Assembly (NCBI RefSeq): GCF_947493595.1
Contig: NZ_CANLRL010000002.1
Location: forward strand, 310,001 to 374,000
DNA: 64,000 bases
From: an uncultured Shimia sp.
GTDB lineage: Bacteria; Pseudomonadota; Alphaproteobacteria; Rhodobacterales; Rhodobacteraceae
Reading direction: 5' to 3'
A program made the translations under genes and the position numbers. Below, in pieces: positions 18,501 to 27,794 of the stretch. Below the pieces are notes generated by a model, which saw only the letters and a list, made by a program, of their open reading frames with translations, did not search any database and was not told the DNA's origin. Numbering within the stretch: position 1 is the stretch's first letter; every line of letters begins with the position of its first letter.

Positions 18501-18571
18501 ACAGCAGTACAACCTATTTGCAGGGGCCATTTCGAGCGGGCCAGATCTATACAATCACCCGTCGACCATGA
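15518..18571 (+). CDS. Permease fused to FG-GAP/VCBS repeats and UnbV/ASPIC domain
   Basis: About 1017 residues from ATG 15518 (AGGA 8 nt upstream; upstream ATGs at 15410 and 15500 lack a site). The N-terminal part (about 1-365) is a polytopic permease of the ArsP/YraQ type, with the signature GTPLGVCVNCAAPIARGM (about residue 122) and ASPTLNIVVLTMLFS. After a Pro/Ala/Ser linker, a large exported part carries at least six FG-GAP/VCBS calcium-binding loops (DFDRDGDLDLAIAS about 453, DIDNDGWPDLFLTT, DFDDDGATDLIVGN, DFDLDGWQDVYIVN, DFDNDGDLDLITH), a six-cysteine insertion (about 705-790) and a C-terminal UnbV/ASPIC domain (about 930-1017). I know of no standard function for this fusion. A sensor-transporter or surface-anchored binding protein is possible. 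Confidence 0.83.
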   Translation: MQKMVVAPYEKRFFLAALIVAVLAYLFWTGSRYPALDEKAMMSGAIQLEDPLGFEALFPLTVDMSTLERIFYTTINWINTNKKGMTFGVLFAAAFLTAASYLKQRSFRGGFANSLLGLAIGTPLGVCVNCAAPIARGMYSAGMRAETTLSAMIASPTLNIVVLTMLFSLLPFYMAVAKIALSLVVILVAVPLICRLLPQTEIASADLKEATPWSVDELSQGQPASDPLGTAILAVAQGFLKNLWYIVKMTVPLMLLAGFLGALVAVLLPQDLITGLAFGVAALIVIVIVGLFLPVPIAFDVVVTGALLSAGLAHGYVMGLLFTLGIFSVYSCLIVVQSVGVRAAWMLSATIAVLGVLAGMGAQGYHEWQSRRALEMLLESRAPDQVQPMWAAAASEAPSITVTSTPLAPASPMADQPFTRMEADTIGIDKPVEFSFRDMWPPFWEGRSLSSADFDRDGDLDLAIASTEVGLYLYTNDGSGVFTPASAPLGELVSAPVFNAVFADIDNDGWPDLFLTTYLQGNYWWRNVEGSFGTEPPKAVPNNPQTPLSLAVALADVDANGTLDVALGNWAAGWYRRIPGEESRNRLILNTDGALSGETYADMPGLPGETLSILFSDFDDDGATDLIVGNDFDIPDYFYRGDGTGGFAMLTEPQGLIPHTTTTTMAIKTADLANDGSTDIYMAQIAGRSSGVSDTLKMQPLELYCDGIQNAEAKARCVKNMQIKSWYKSGNNFDPTYAKNCQTLTGRDQVECKAMLVKDLAIQKRDASICELIRADQPIPRAYCDWHFQPTRTPSADEIALTHPQILRSNVLLARKGAGWEDQAEALGLDVGGWSWDTKVADFDLDGWQDVYIVNGTWVPNEVSPSNLFFHNEGDGSFAEASGPFGLEDYLMTASATQMDFDNDGDLDLITHPVNGPLVAFRNNAQGAALVFRLEDHIGNRDGIGARVTLIETGGGNQMRELQVGGGFMSFDAPRAHFGLGSKSEVSGASVTWADSSTTYLQGPFRAGQIYTITRRP

Positions 18572-18754
18572 TTGGGTTTTGCCATGTTGAATGCTCAAAA
18601 AAATCGCCGGATTTGCACCTCCGCAAAACCGTTATGATACAGACGGCATACCGACGTCGTTTTTGAGTGTGCAACACCTGCGATTGTTGCGTTTTCCTCT
18701 TGGCAATTCCGGTCTCTGACTCTTGCGTCCATCTCTCATTGATGGAGTTTCCAT

Positions 18755-19957
18755 ATGTCAGAACATTCTTCCCGTCTTGGACTGCCCTATCTCATGCCGT
18801 CACAAGCGCAAAAACACGTTACCCACAATGATGCCCTGCAAAAGCTGGACGTACTGGTTCAGACTCTTGTCGAAGGGTTCGATGCGACCACACCGCCCGC
18901 GCTGCCTGAAGAAGGGCAGATCTGGGCTCTCGGTGCTATGCCAACAGATGTTTGGGCAGGGCAGGCATTCCATTTTGCAATTTGGAGTGACGAATACTGG
19001 GTTTTCGAGCCTCTGCAAGAGGGCCTGATTGCCTTAGACAAAATGACATCGGTCATGCGCCTTTGGGACGGAGAGGTCTGGAAAACTCCTTCTGTTGAAG
19101 CGCTTGAAAACCTGCAGGGACTTGGCGTGAACACCGGAGTTGATCCGACAAATCGGCTCTCTGTGGCTGCACCAGCGACACTTTTTTCCCATGAGGGAAG
19201 TGGGCATCAGCTCAAAGTGAACAAAGCGGAAGAAGGCGATACAGCCAGTGTGTTGTTTCAAACAGATTGGTCGGGTCGTGCCGAAATGGGCACGGCCGCC
19301 AGCGATGATTTTTCAATCAAAGTGAGCCCGGACGGTGTTAATTGGACGGAGGCTTTGGTGTTGGATCAAAGCAACGGCACAGCACAAGGTGCTGCGGTCC
19401 AATCCAACGCCACTGATGATGGCAACGGGAAGCTGCTGACGGTTGGCGCATTTGGGCTAGGCGCGGCGCAACTTTTGACGGGATCCAGCGCCTTGGTGTC
19501 GCGCGCGCTCAAGCCGGGATTATACAGCTACGCTTCAAATGGCCCGATCGATAGCCCCGAGCAAGGCGCGTGGGGGCACAACATGGTGGTCATGCGTAGC
19601 CATCCAGGCCTTGGGTCCGAGCGCTTGGCCGCCTTAGCAATTCGAACCACTGGCAGTCAGGCTTTGCGCTTTTGGATCGGCGCACAAGGTGGTTCTGGTG
19701 GGGCGGGGGAACCCCTGTTTTGGAGTGAAGTCATGCACCACAACAATATTGTTGGCGCAGTCTCGCAAGTAAACGGGACACCCTCAGGTGCGATCGTCGA
19801 AAGCGGAGAAAACTCCAACGGAACTTATACAAGGTGGGCGGATGGTACTCAGATCTGCACAAACAATAACTTGCCGATAACAACGGCGCCGGCCTCGTTT
19901 GCTGGCGTCACAACCAAAATCGACGGTAACAAAATGTGGCTCGGCCGTTGGTTCTAA
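18755..19957 (+). CDS. DUF2793 phage/GTA-type tail-spike protein
   Basis: A 400-residue protein. The N-terminus matches DUF2793: RLGLPYLMPSQAQKHVTHND, then ALQKLDVLVQTLVEG. This domain occurs in tail or head-spike proteins of alphaproteobacterial phages and, as I recall, gene transfer agents. The middle is a beta-rich fibre region. The C-terminus (GTYTRWADGTQICTNNNLPI, ending in WLGRWF) is the kind of receptor-binding tip seen in tail fibres. No signal peptide. GGAG lies upstream of the ATG. It is followed after 13 bp by a small phage-type gene, but no capsid, integrase or lysis gene is nearby, so the pair looks like a captured cassette in a surface-glycan region. Confidence 0.8.
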   Translation: MSEHSSRLGLPYLMPSQAQKHVTHNDALQKLDVLVQTLVEGFDATTPPALPEEGQIWALGAMPTDVWAGQAFHFAIWSDEYWVFEPLQEGLIALDKMTSVMRLWDGEVWKTPSVEALENLQGLGVNTGVDPTNRLSVAAPATLFSHEGSGHQLKVNKAEEGDTASVLFQTDWSGRAEMGTAASDDFSIKVSPDGVNWTEALVLDQSNGTAQGAAVQSNATDDGNGKLLTVGAFGLGAAQLLTGSSALVSRALKPGLYSYASNGPIDSPEQGAWGHNMVVMRSHPGLGSERLAALAIRTTGSQALRFWIGAQGGSGGAGEPLFWSEVMHHNNIVGAVSQVNGTPSGAIVESGENSNGTYTRWADGTQICTNNNLPITTAPASFAGVTTKIDGNKMWLGRWF

Positions 19958-19970
19958 GGAGGTGCTCAAG

Positions 19971-20291
19971 ATGAATATGCAGTTATCGTTTTCCCCTATG
20001 CGCAGCAGCGAACAACTGACTTTGGAGCGTCGAGACGATGTTTTGATTGTCAATGGTACCGAGTTTGACTTTTCAGGTCTGGCAACGTTAGAAAGCGTAT
20101 TGCCTACGGGCCCTAACAGTGAATGGTTTGTCGGAGCGGTGGTGCGGCAACCTGATCGGTTGGAGGTAGGGCTTATATTGCCTCATGGCCCTGACGCGCC
20201 GCACGACACCCTGTTTCCGACTCCGGTTCAGAATGCGAGAAATGGACCAATTTCAGTGCCAAATTGGAGTGCAGACAGGGATAGAGATTGA
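19971..20291 (+). CDS. Small phage-derived protein partner of DUF2793 gene
   Basis: A 106-residue protein starting at ATG 19971 behind an excellent ribosome-binding site (AAGGAGG, 7 nt). Sequence features: LERRDDVLIVNGTEFDFSGL, then GLILPHGPDAPHDTLFP. These phrases resemble small proteins that sit after tail genes in Rhodobacteraceae prophages. Role unknown; it may be a virion assembly or fibre-associated protein. It forms a two-gene unit with the DUF2793 gene. Family recognition is from memory, not a search. Confidence 0.7.
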   Translation: MNMQLSFSPMRSSEQLTLERRDDVLIVNGTEFDFSGLATLESVLPTGPNSEWFVGAVVRQPDRLEVGLILPHGPDAPHDTLFPTPVQNARNGPISVPNWSADRDRD

Positions 20292-20486
20292 TGTGCCTAT
20301 GACTGGGGTATGCGTCATGTGAGTTCCCCCAAGACCCTAACTCCTTGCACGATGTTCAACTAAGCACGGCAAAATCAAAAAGTTGGATGCGTGTATGGGT
20401 GGCGGGGAGCTTTGACATTTGTATCAATCATAAGTCCGTTGAACGTGGTGTGAATTGGGAAAAGCCATTGTTCTTCAGCGTGCGAG

Positions 20487-20500
20487 CCGCTAGTTAGCGG
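20487..20500. repeat. Perfect 14-nt inverted repeat upstream of the 1108-aa gene
   Basis: CCGCTAGTTAGCGG lies 64 bp before the start of the chimeric glycosyltransferase gene, in the 272-bp gap 20292-20563. It could be an operator or small hairpin; there is no T-tract, so it is not an obvious terminator. A TTGACA hexamer at 20412-20417 has no convincing -10 partner at the right spacing. The rest of the gap shows nothing else I can name. Confidence 0.3.
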
Positions 20501-20563
20501 TAAGGGCGCCTCAAGGTATTTAATAGGCGATTATATTATTAGTGAAAATTCATAGGGCCGATC

Positions 20564-23500
20564 ATGCCAGAAACGCTTTTTATTACCATTCCTGGTAACG
20601 ATGACATCAAAGCGATTGACCGTTCGATACTCAGCATCGTTACGCAAACGGGAAATTTTTCCATCAGGCTTCATGTGCACTGCCGAACGCCTGAAACCGA
20701 AGTTGTGGATCGGCTGAAGTGGTGGAAACGGCGACTTAGCTCAAAGGGATTTCCGCTTCAGTGTGTTAGTATCGACATTTCTATTGGCGCGGACGTTGGG
20801 AGTAGTACATTCCGATCTGTGTGCCAAGGCTTAGAGGCCATGTCTCCGGCTAGAAATCAGTTTGTAACATGGCTCCAACCTGGCGACATACTTCAACCTG
20901 GATGTTTGTCATTTGTTGCAAAAATCGCGTCGCAAATGTCGCCGGCTCAGGTGTCTTGGATCAGTGGCGCTCCAAGTGTGCTAAAAGATGAAGTGCCGGT
21001 TCCAGATCAATCCGTTTCCATTGATGTTCCAAAGGCGTTTTTGGCAGCCGGCCTTTGTGACGGGATACACTGGCCCCGGTTACAACAGGCTGGAACCTTC
21101 TTCCGGCGCTGGTTGTGGGAGTCGGTTGATGCCGACAACAAAATTGCATCAATGGAATGGGCGGGAGACTGGAAGCTTTGGTCGCTATTCGCCGCCAAAG
21201 CTTCTTTGGTACAGTCGCCAGTTGCTTTCGCGGCGCGCACTTTGAACGATGACGATACGGAAGCCAGTGTTGAGTCAGAAATCAACGAGTCTCTCCCTCA
21301 AACTCTGCGAGCGGAAATTCTCGAGGATTTGGCCAAGCCCGATGCCGAATTTCTTTGCCGACAGGTCAAAGAGCTGGAAGGTGAAGATGTGTTGCAAGTG
21401 TTAGAACGCGGGTGCAACGCGGCGGTGTCGAGTGGCCTGTCACAGATTCTTAAGGCAAAACCCAATATCAGAAAAAACTCGGCGCAACCGAGAATCGTTG
21501 CAACCGGAACATCTCCTGAAGCTGTGGAGGAGGTGCCGTTGGAAGATTTTGTCTCCTTTGATAACAACATCGCTGCCTATGATCGTGATTGGCAGTTTCC
21601 TGCAATTACGGAACAGCACGCCTTCACCCAATTGAAGAATGTGGGCAGCATCCCGGAGACAGTTACGTATGTTGCGTACCCCTGGGCAAACCTGATTGAT
21701 AAAATTCAGACACACGCGAAAGATTCTGAACTTCATTTGTCATTGTTTCGTAAATTTGTTGATGGCTTGCCTCAGGGCACGGTGCGGGTCACCACTTGTC
21801 AGCATATTAAGCTGCGTAACTTTTTGTACTTGTTTGAGCAGGCCGGAATTAGTCATATTTTTTGGTCGCATGCCACAACCAGAGAGACAGTAGATCAGGA
21901 CACTGCTGGGTTCGACATTCATCCTTTTCCGCTGTTTCCGGTGCAAATTCCGGAAGCGGATACAATTTTGCCGATTTCGGAGCGACCGTATCTGTTCTCA
22001 TTCATTGGCGCCAAGTCAAATCAATATTACCTGACGCAAGCCCGCGAATGGATCCTGAACGAATTGAAGGATCACCCGAGAGGACTGATCATCGGGCGAG
22101 ATACGTGGCACTACAACAAAGTGGTCTATGAGCACCAAATCAAACCTGAGAAAAAGGGTGGAAATGCTGCAGATTTGATCGACAAATCAGCATCGGAGCA
22201 ATTCAGAATTTCGATGGTAAAGAGTGTTTTCTCCCTGTGTCCGTCCGGCACCGGGCCGAATTCGATCCGCCTTTGGGAAACCCTTGGGGCAGGAGGCATT
22301 CCTGTCATTATGGCCGACTCTTACGCGATGCCTGGTGACCCGGCTTTGTGGGAGGCTGGTGTGGTATTCTGTAAAGAGGACAGGGAGTCTATCAAGGAGC
22401 TACCGGCGCGTTTGATAGAACTCGCGAAAGATACTCACAAGTTGGAAGCAATGCGCAAAGTCTGTGCGCAGCTTTGGCTGCTCTACGGCCCGGACTCTTT
22501 TGTCTACGACGTACATAAGTTCATGCTGACGCTTGGGCATCAAGCCAAAGTACCGGGCGTCGACGAAACGACGCCTTCCGCAGCCTTCCGTGAAACTTTA
22601 GCAGAAACAATGAGCCTGTCAGACAAAATCACGGACAGGCAGGCCCAGCTGTTGTTACGTGTTTGTAGTTCCGACCTCCTTCTTGAAGGTGGTGGATTGC
22701 TGGAAGAGTTCAAAGATGACGGCACCGTATTGGGGCAGGTGCTTGAATTAGCGCAGGAGATTTTGCCCGCGGACAACGTGACTCTTCAACACTACCATGG
22801 CGTGGCATCTCACTTCGAATCGCAGGAACACCCGCCTGCTGTGTATACTCCCAGTGTGGTTGCCACGTCTGGGCCAAGTATCTGCTTTTTTGGCAACCAT
22901 TCAAACCGCACACCATTGAGTTATCCGGCATTTCAACAAGCTGTGCAGGGCAAATTTCAGATTGCGAGTGATCCAACGCGCGCAGATGTGATTATGACGG
23001 GGTACAATGTAGACTTCAGGGAGAATGTTGAAGTCTATGAGACCATTTCCCAAAATTCTCCCGACACCAAGTTTATGGTTGTTTCCGAAGAACCCCTTTG
23101 GGACAGTCTATGGAGCGGAGGATTTTCATCACAAAACCGCAAGGCAAAATGTGGTGATGCTGAAGTAGATTACGTGTTTTTGAACCACTCGAACTCCGAA
23201 ATTTATGCGTTCGACAAAATCCCCTATTTCTTGCTCACAAACGATGATCTTTTGGCGCGTTATGGGCTTCTCATTGCCCCAAACTGCAATCTCAAGCCCA
23301 AAGAACTCCTGGATCGGTGGCAAAACGCTGACATATCGGCTGCATTTATTGCTGAAAGACGGGAAGGCAGCAAATACACAAAAAACGTGCCTGAACATGC
23401 AGTGTATACCTTAAGTAGCTATCGGTCTGAGATCGCTGCTAAAACCATCGGTGACAATGTGTTGCGGGAGGGGAAAGGCTGGCATAGCGACAAACCGCGA

Positions 23501-23890
23501 CAAGATTTGCCAGATTGGCATCTGGATAAGCTAGCAGCCCTGAATGGGCGTGTCCGTGTTATGTCCAGTTTCGAAAATACGCATCAAAAAGACTATATCT
23601 CCGAGAAAATTGTCGATGCGTTTGTTGTGGGAGGAATTCCTACCTATTTCGCTGACAAGGATCACAGCATTCACAAGCTTGTGTCACCCAGATGTGTGAT
23701 CAATACGTTTGGTAAATCCGCGGATGAGGGTGCGAAAATGATATCTGAGGTAGCACCGGATCTGGAAATGGCGGAAGCCTGGATCGAAACCGCGAGATAC
23801 TTGCGGAAAACCTTTACAGACCATGATGCTATTGTGGCCGAGAGAGTTCGTGTTGCGGAGGCCGTTTTGCGTGAGGTCGACAAGCTCTAG
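20564..23890 (+). CDS. Chimeric glycosyltransferase: GT2-like + exostosin (GT47)-like + GT10-like
   Basis: An 1108-residue soluble protein. Residues about 1-250 resemble a degenerate GT2 domain (ITIPGNDDIKAIDRSILSI; FVTWLQPGDIL). Residues about 380-660 are exostosin/GT47-like: YLFSFIGAKSNQ near 476 and CPSGTGPNSIRLWETLGAGG near 560 followed by IPVIMAD. Residues about 770-1100 are GT10 fucosyltransferase-like: FFGNHSNRTPLSYPAF at the start and the diagnostic acceptor/donor phrase SSFENTHQKDYISEKIVDAF at about 1001, then GGIPTYFAD. Genes for GDP-L-fucose synthesis lie 3 kb downstream, matching a GT10 donor. The start ATG follows AGGG. The GT2-like part lacks a clear DxD motif, so it may be structural. 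Confidence 0.8.
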   Translation: MPETLFITIPGNDDIKAIDRSILSIVTQTGNFSIRLHVHCRTPETEVVDRLKWWKRRLSSKGFPLQCVSIDISIGADVGSSTFRSVCQGLEAMSPARNQFVTWLQPGDILQPGCLSFVAKIASQMSPAQVSWISGAPSVLKDEVPVPDQSVSIDVPKAFLAAGLCDGIHWPRLQQAGTFFRRWLWESVDADNKIASMEWAGDWKLWSLFAAKASLVQSPVAFAARTLNDDDTEASVESEINESLPQTLRAEILEDLAKPDAEFLCRQVKELEGEDVLQVLERGCNAAVSSGLSQILKAKPNIRKNSAQPRIVATGTSPEAVEEVPLEDFVSFDNNIAAYDRDWQFPAITEQHAFTQLKNVGSIPETVTYVAYPWANLIDKIQTHAKDSELHLSLFRKFVDGLPQGTVRVTTCQHIKLRNFLYLFEQAGISHIFWSHATTRETVDQDTAGFDIHPFPLFPVQIPEADTILPISERPYLFSFIGAKSNQYYLTQAREWILNELKDHPRGLIIGRDTWHYNKVVYEHQIKPEKKGGNAADLIDKSASEQFRISMVKSVFSLCPSGTGPNSIRLWETLGAGGIPVIMADSYAMPGDPALWEAGVVFCKEDRESIKELPARLIELAKDTHKLEAMRKVCAQLWLLYGPDSFVYDVHKFMLTLGHQAKVPGVDETTPSAAFRETLAETMSLSDKITDRQAQLLLRVCSSDLLLEGGGLLEEFKDDGTVLGQVLELAQEILPADNVTLQHYHGVASHFESQEHPPAVYTPSVVATSGPSICFFGNHSNRTPLSYPAFQQAVQGKFQIASDPTRADVIMTGYNVDFRENVEVYETISQNSPDTKFMVVSEEPLWDSLWSGGFSSQNRKAKCGDAEVDYVFLNHSNSEIYAFDKIPYFLLTNDDLLARYGLLIAPNCNLKPKELLDRWQNADISAAFIAERREGSKYTKNVPEHAVYTLSSYRSEIAAKTIGDNVLREGKGWHSDKPRQDLPDWHLDKLAALNGRVRVMSSFENTHQKDYISEKIVDAFVVGGIPTYFADKDHSIHKLVSPRCVINTFGKSADEGAKMISEVAPDLEMAEAWIETARYLRKTFTDHDAIVAERVRVAEAVLREVDKL

Positions 23891-24014
23891 AGGGCTGACA
23901 CGGCGTGCGAAATGACACGTTGCAGTTTTTTGTGCGCCTTCAAGTGGTGGAATATTTGGCCATGCTGCGCCAATTCGCTATAGCTACACTCACCGACATG
24001 GGACCAAATTAGTG

Positions 24015-25541
24015 ATGGAAGACTTTACGACAAACGGAGTTGAGTGTTCTGCACCGGAGACAATTATCGTCATTGGTGCGGGCCACGGTGATCAACTCGC
24101 CAGCTACCTGTGTGAGGGCACGCGGCGAGTGTATCTCGTTGACCCGGATCCGGAGTGTGGCCAGAGTTTGCGCGCTCATGCGAAAACGGACGATCGGTTG
24201 ACCATTATTCCTGTAGCGGTGGCGGGGAACACGCAAAAATCGTCTTATGGTGTTATGCACTTCTGGAACAATGCTGCTTTTAACGGGCTGCGACAGGGCG
24301 ATGGGCTGCTTAATTACTTCCCAGGGATACGGAAAGTAAGCACCGCGACTGTCGAGGTTCTTGGCGTCAAAGATCTCTTTCAGCGTGTTGAACTGGCTGA
24401 TGGTAGGAGTAACACGCTTGTTCTTGAGGCGATGGGCGAAAACCTTGAAATTATTCGGCAACTCATTGCGTTGTCTCTGTTGGACAGTTTCAATCAAGTT
24501 GCGCTCAGCGTGTCTCAAGAGAAGTTGTTTGATACCGACGAGAGCGCTGAAACTTGCTTGATGCTGGTGCAATCAGCAGGGTTTGAACTGCGGCAACATA
24601 AGCATTTGGGATTTGGAGTGTCGCGGTATGTGTTTGAACGCAGAAGCTTGATTGATCAGTTCCAGGATGCGAACCAAAAACTTCAGGCCGCCGACGCGGA
24701 GCTTTCTGAAATAGCCGCGCGTCTTACATCGTCGGAACGTGCGCGCAAAAAAAGCGAATCCAGACTTAAGGTAGCGTCCTCAGAGAGAGATATTGCCCGC
24801 GCCGAAATTGAGCGAATGCGCAATGTTGGAGCGCGAACTACTGCAAATAAAAGTGTCGGGTCAGAAAACAAATTGCTGCAGGACAAGGTGGCCAGCCTGC
24901 AGGTCAAGTTGTCTGAAATGGAAGCCCGAGCAAAGACCGCTGAAGACTCTTGCGTGCACCGGGATGCGCGACTGGCAGAATTGACTGCGCGACAGCCTAA
25001 GATCTCGACGCAAGTTGACTCGTTAAAACAGGAAGCGCGCGAGGCAAAAGAGCGGTTAAAATCGGAAGAGACAGCGCGGGTCGAAGGCCTAAAACGCCTA
25101 ACTCAAGTCGAAACCGATCTTGAACAAAAAAGCGCCGAGTTGACGGCAGCTACGTCCAAAATAAACCAAATGACCGAGTTGTTGCGTGAGCGAGAAGCGT
25201 CTTCCGATGTCGCGAAAGAAGACACAAAAAACTCTGACCAGTTGGAGATCGAAGCCCTCCAGACCAAGCTCGACCAAAAGGAATTGGAGCATGGTGTTCT
25301 GCTTAGAAGTCAAGCAGCGCTGCACTCTGACTTTACCAAGCTCCAAGAGAAATACGAGGCGCTGTATCTCGACAAGAAGAACCAAGACACGTTGCTTATG
25401 ACGGTAACCGCCCGTTTGACAGCGGCTTCAGGGTATCTTCACCAACTGAACGGTTCTGGGGAATCTGAAGTCCCACCTGCCTTGAAGACGTCTGTTGTAC
25501 CTGGCGAGGACAGTAAGCCACAAGGCGACGCCAAGCCATGA
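24015..25541 (+). CDS. FkbM-like methyltransferase domain with long coiled coil
   Basis: About 508 residues (ATG 24015; a GTG at 24012 is adjacent). Residues about 15-215 look like an FkbM-type SAM-binding Rossmann domain (TIIVIGAGHGDQLASYL with glycine-rich loop, VYLVDPDPECG with acidic strand end, TLVLEAMGENLEIIRQL). From about 215 to 480 the protein is a nearly continuous coiled coil of Glu/Lys/Ala heptads. Some expected FkbM catalytic-site motifs are not obvious, so the domain may be inactive. The stop overlaps the following sulfotransferase start (ATGA). Possible roles are sugar O-methylation or scaffolding of glycan-modifying enzymes. Confidence 0.6.
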   Translation: MEDFTTNGVECSAPETIIVIGAGHGDQLASYLCEGTRRVYLVDPDPECGQSLRAHAKTDDRLTIIPVAVAGNTQKSSYGVMHFWNNAAFNGLRQGDGLLNYFPGIRKVSTATVEVLGVKDLFQRVELADGRSNTLVLEAMGENLEIIRQLIALSLLDSFNQVALSVSQEKLFDTDESAETCLMLVQSAGFELRQHKHLGFGVSRYVFERRSLIDQFQDANQKLQAADAELSEIAARLTSSERARKKSESRLKVASSERDIARAEIERMRNVGARTTANKSVGSENKLLQDKVASLQVKLSEMEARAKTAEDSCVHRDARLAELTARQPKISTQVDSLKQEAREAKERLKSEETARVEGLKRLTQVETDLEQKSAELTAATSKINQMTELLREREASSDVAKEDTKNSDQLEIEALQTKLDQKELEHGVLLRSQAALHSDFTKLQEKYEALYLDKKNQDTLLMTVTARLTAASGYLHQLNGSGESEVPPALKTSVVPGEDSKPQGDAKP

Positions 25542-26488
25542 CAGGAAAAGTAGAGCTTGTTAGCTTTGTAGAGGACACGCTTTCACTTCTGGAGGTCAAC
25601 GCAACTGAAAGCAGAACGGAATTGACCTCCGATGTCGCTTTGGGCAGCCTGTTGGTACAGTGCCAACGGCAAGTCGAGATCCTCAAGACCACACAAGTGA
25701 CTCCACTTCGCGTGGTTCATCACTTCGCGTGCTCTGGTGGCACTTTGATTACCCGCGCTTTGGCATGTCAGCCCAATACTATGGTTCTTAGTGAGGTTGA
25801 TCCCTTTAGTTCCAATGCCCGAGTGTCCACCGGCTTTGCCCCAAGCGACCTGATCCATTTGGCCCGCAACAACCGCAACCCACCAAGTCAAAAAACAATT
25901 GTGGACATGTTCCTGCAGCAACTAGAAGTGTTGTACAAAGCCACGGATCAGCGCGGCGAGAATCTGGTCGTGAGAGACCATTCCCATTCCCATTTCTGCG
26001 AGTTTTCAGATCTGAGCTCACGTCCAACAATGGGCAGCATGCTTGCCAGTCGGTTTGAGACACGCGCCATTTTGTCAGTGCGTCACCCTTTGGATTCCTA
26101 CATGTCACTCAGGCGCAATGGCTGGGCGAGAAACTTGACGGGCACTTTGGAAGGTTACGCCAATTGCTACTTGAGCTTTCTGGATTCCTACCGAGCGCCC
26201 CAGATTTTTCACTACGAGCATTTTGTGCAAGAACCGGACGTCGAGTGTAAACGAATGGCTGAATGTCTGGAATTACCATTCGAGCCTCGTTGGCAAGATT
26301 TTCTCCCAACCATCAAGCTGTCCGGGGACAGTGGTCGCTCTTCCCCCCGCATAACGGCGCGCTCGAGGCGAGATGTGCCAGACACTATCAAGGAACAATT
26401 GATGAAGGGCTGCCGATCCTATCATGCGCTTTGTGACAGGTTAAATTACAATCCGGATCCGGATGCACCGGCGGTGGTGGTGACATAG
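25538..26488 (+). CDS. P-loop sulfotransferase
   Basis: A 316-residue protein. A P-loop-like 5'-phosphosulfate site lies at about residues 60-72 (VHHFACSGGTLITRAL). The 3'-phosphate site lies at about 178 (ILSVRHPLDSYMSLRRNGW), followed by the IFHYEHFVQEP phrase common in bacterial sulfotransferases. The N-terminal 55 residues are helical. The start overlaps the preceding coiled-coil gene by 4 bp, pointing to coupled expression. PAPS-dependent sulfation of a saccharide is the likely role. After it, 26489-26654 has no gene. Confidence 0.78.
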   Translation: MTGKVELVSFVEDTLSLLEVNATESRTELTSDVALGSLLVQCQRQVEILKTTQVTPLRVVHHFACSGGTLITRALACQPNTMVLSEVDPFSSNARVSTGFAPSDLIHLARNNRNPPSQKTIVDMFLQQLEVLYKATDQRGENLVVRDHSHSHFCEFSDLSSRPTMGSMLASRFETRAILSVRHPLDSYMSLRRNGWARNLTGTLEGYANCYLSFLDSYRAPQIFHYEHFVQEPDVECKRMAECLELPFEPRWQDFLPTIKLSGDSGRSSPRITARSRRDVPDTIKEQLMKGCRSYHALCDRLNYNPDPDAPAVVVT

Positions 26489-26654
26489 GTGACCACTCAA
26501 TTCTGTGCATCGGAGATTTTTCCTGTCTTGCGAGATTACTGGACATTTGATAACCAGCGATCAGAGTTTATTAGCCAATGATATGATTTTGAGATGTGAG
26601 TTTAACGTCTTCTGTCGACACCATCGGCCCGGTTCATTTTAATGGAAAGAATTT

Positions 26655-27779
<1,125 letters not shown>

Positions 27780-27794
27780 GGGAAAGGCCTTCTC

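Noticed and set aside
18616-18642. Promoter TTTGCA/TTGCAC with TATGAT before the DUF2793 gene
   Set aside because: The spacing is only 14-15 bp and it lies more than 100 bp before the start; the match could be chance.
18755-20291. Intact prophage
   Set aside because: No integrase, terminase, capsid, portal, lysis gene or attachment repeats were found around the two phage-type genes.
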